From positions 297,525 to 361,524 of the forward strand of contig RQTK01000491.1 in assembly GCA_003991915.1 (NCBI GenBank): 64,000 nucleotides of DNA, written 5' to 3'. Under the pieces are notes generated by a model. It had not been told where the DNA came from, did not search any database, and was given only the letters and a program-made list of their open reading frames with translations. Position 1 is the first letter of the stretch; every line of letters starts with the position of its first letter. This DNA is from Elysia chlorotica. Taxonomy: Eukaryota; Mollusca; Gastropoda; Plakobranchidae. The position numbers were made by a program, and so were the translations under genes. This document shows positions 63,294 through 64,000 of the stretch, piece after piece.

Positions 63294-64000
63294 AGAGCGA
63301 GACTGTAGATACCGAAAGAGGAAAGCAGCTAAATGTGAACTTCAAATGCAGCCAAGAATGAGAGACCAAAGACCTCCAGGATCAAAGAGACGTTGCGAGA
63401 TGAGCCCAGGTGAAAGAAAACGATATGATGCCAAGGTACGAAAGGAATACAATCATGGACTGCCACAACAAAAATTATTAGCCCTGAGGATGAAAAATCG
63501 AGAAAGAATGAGAGCTACCCGTCAGAAAGCAAAGTTCTCTCAACAGCATGAAGGATGTGAAGCTACTGAAGGATCCCTGAAATCGGATAAAGAAAATGGA
63601 GCGGATGGATCATCTCAGTCTGCACAGGCAGATCACCCTTACTCTATCCAGGAAGGCAAAGTATGTAGTGGAGCTCCTAAGATTAGAGACTTTGCTGGAT
63701 GTCAACTATAATTAGAAGTAACAAATAAGATGTTTGTTTATATTTTAACTTATTCAAAACATTCTTATACCTGCATTACCTGTACCATGAATGTATAAAT
63801 TTTCTTATGATACATTGTCCTTTCTTTCCATTTTCAGACAAGCGTGAGAAAGAAATTTACCATGCGTGTCATTTTTAAAAAAGTGTCCCCCAAGCAATCT
63901 GACACGGATGGTGCAGTCCAGCAGCTTCCAGTTAGTGGAGCGAGCCAAGTTGTTGCTGCCCCAAGACGTAGTGAGCGCCAACAAAATAAGGGGATGTACA
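63294..64000 (+). CDS. Unrecognised basic protein, two exons, incomplete
   Basis: Exon one 63294-63660 follows acceptor tttttttttacag in phase 2 and reads ERDCRYRKRKAAKCELQ, then a basic coiled-coil-prone stretch (MSPGERKRYDAKVRKEY, ALRMKNRERMRATRQKAK) and a Ser/Glu/Asp tail. Donor GGCAAA|GTATGT. Exon two starts at 63838 after ccattttcag in phase 0 (TSVRKKFTMRVIFKKVSPKQ) and stays open to the window end. Strong basic clusters suggest a nuclear or nucleic-acid-binding protein. The repeating basic R-x-R-x-x-R segments are also seen near the N-terminus of some transposon proteins, so an element-derived gene is possible. Upstream exons and the C-terminus are not in view. Confidence 0.65.
63875..64000 (+). 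repeat. Inverted repeat, right arm (within exon two)
   Basis: Partner of 63087-63212; probably continues past the window end, since the left arm continues leftward into the 39-bp repeats. Confidence 0.9.

Overview
Eukaryotic, AT-rich, intron-containing DNA from an animal. A lophotrochozoan, most likely a heterobranch gastropod mollusc, is suggested by a chemosensory-type class A GPCR of the kind expanded in sea hares and sea slugs, by RTE/CR1-like LINE remnants, and by very abundant trinucleotide and GATA microsatellites. Three N-gaps (4393-5237, 16670-17624, 37935-38556) each lie inside or beside a microsatellite.

Layout. 1-8.2 kb: gene-free, with simple repeats and a gap. 8.3-22.2 kb: a plus-strand gene for a type I membrane protein (signal peptide, CUB-like, two sushi domains, CUB, one transmembrane helix, about 930-residue acidic Ser-rich tail). 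Its first coding exon is scrambled by near-identical duplicated blocks and a duplicated gap edge that look like unmerged alleles. 22.2-29.2 kb: intergenic, with a 5'-truncated CR1/Jockey-like LINE flanked by long direct repeats. 29.2-33.05 kb: a three-exon minus-strand GPCR with all phases consistent (432 aa) and an antisense RTE-like LINE in intron 1. 35.4-36.7 kb: a decayed minus-strand LINE. 39.8-42.4 kb: a GPCR pseudogene carrying the same LINE at the same intronic place. 45.7-60.55 kb: a minus-strand DONSON gene reconstructed over eleven coding exons, with one exon duplicated whole and one partly, plus a one-base frameshift in exon 2. 63.3-64.0 kb: two plus-strand exons of an unrecognised basic protein, cut by the window edge; part of the second exon also occurs as a near-perfect inverted copy 0.7 kb upstream.

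The genes do not form a pathway: DONSON is a nuclear replication factor, the GPCR and the CUB-sushi protein are cell-surface proteins. No CRISPR, operon or prokaryotic system is present. The best leads are the unusual CUB-sushi receptor, the DONSON exon duplications, the GPCR/LINE segmental duplication, and the repeated signs of allelic or false duplication that must be cleared before any gene model is trusted.
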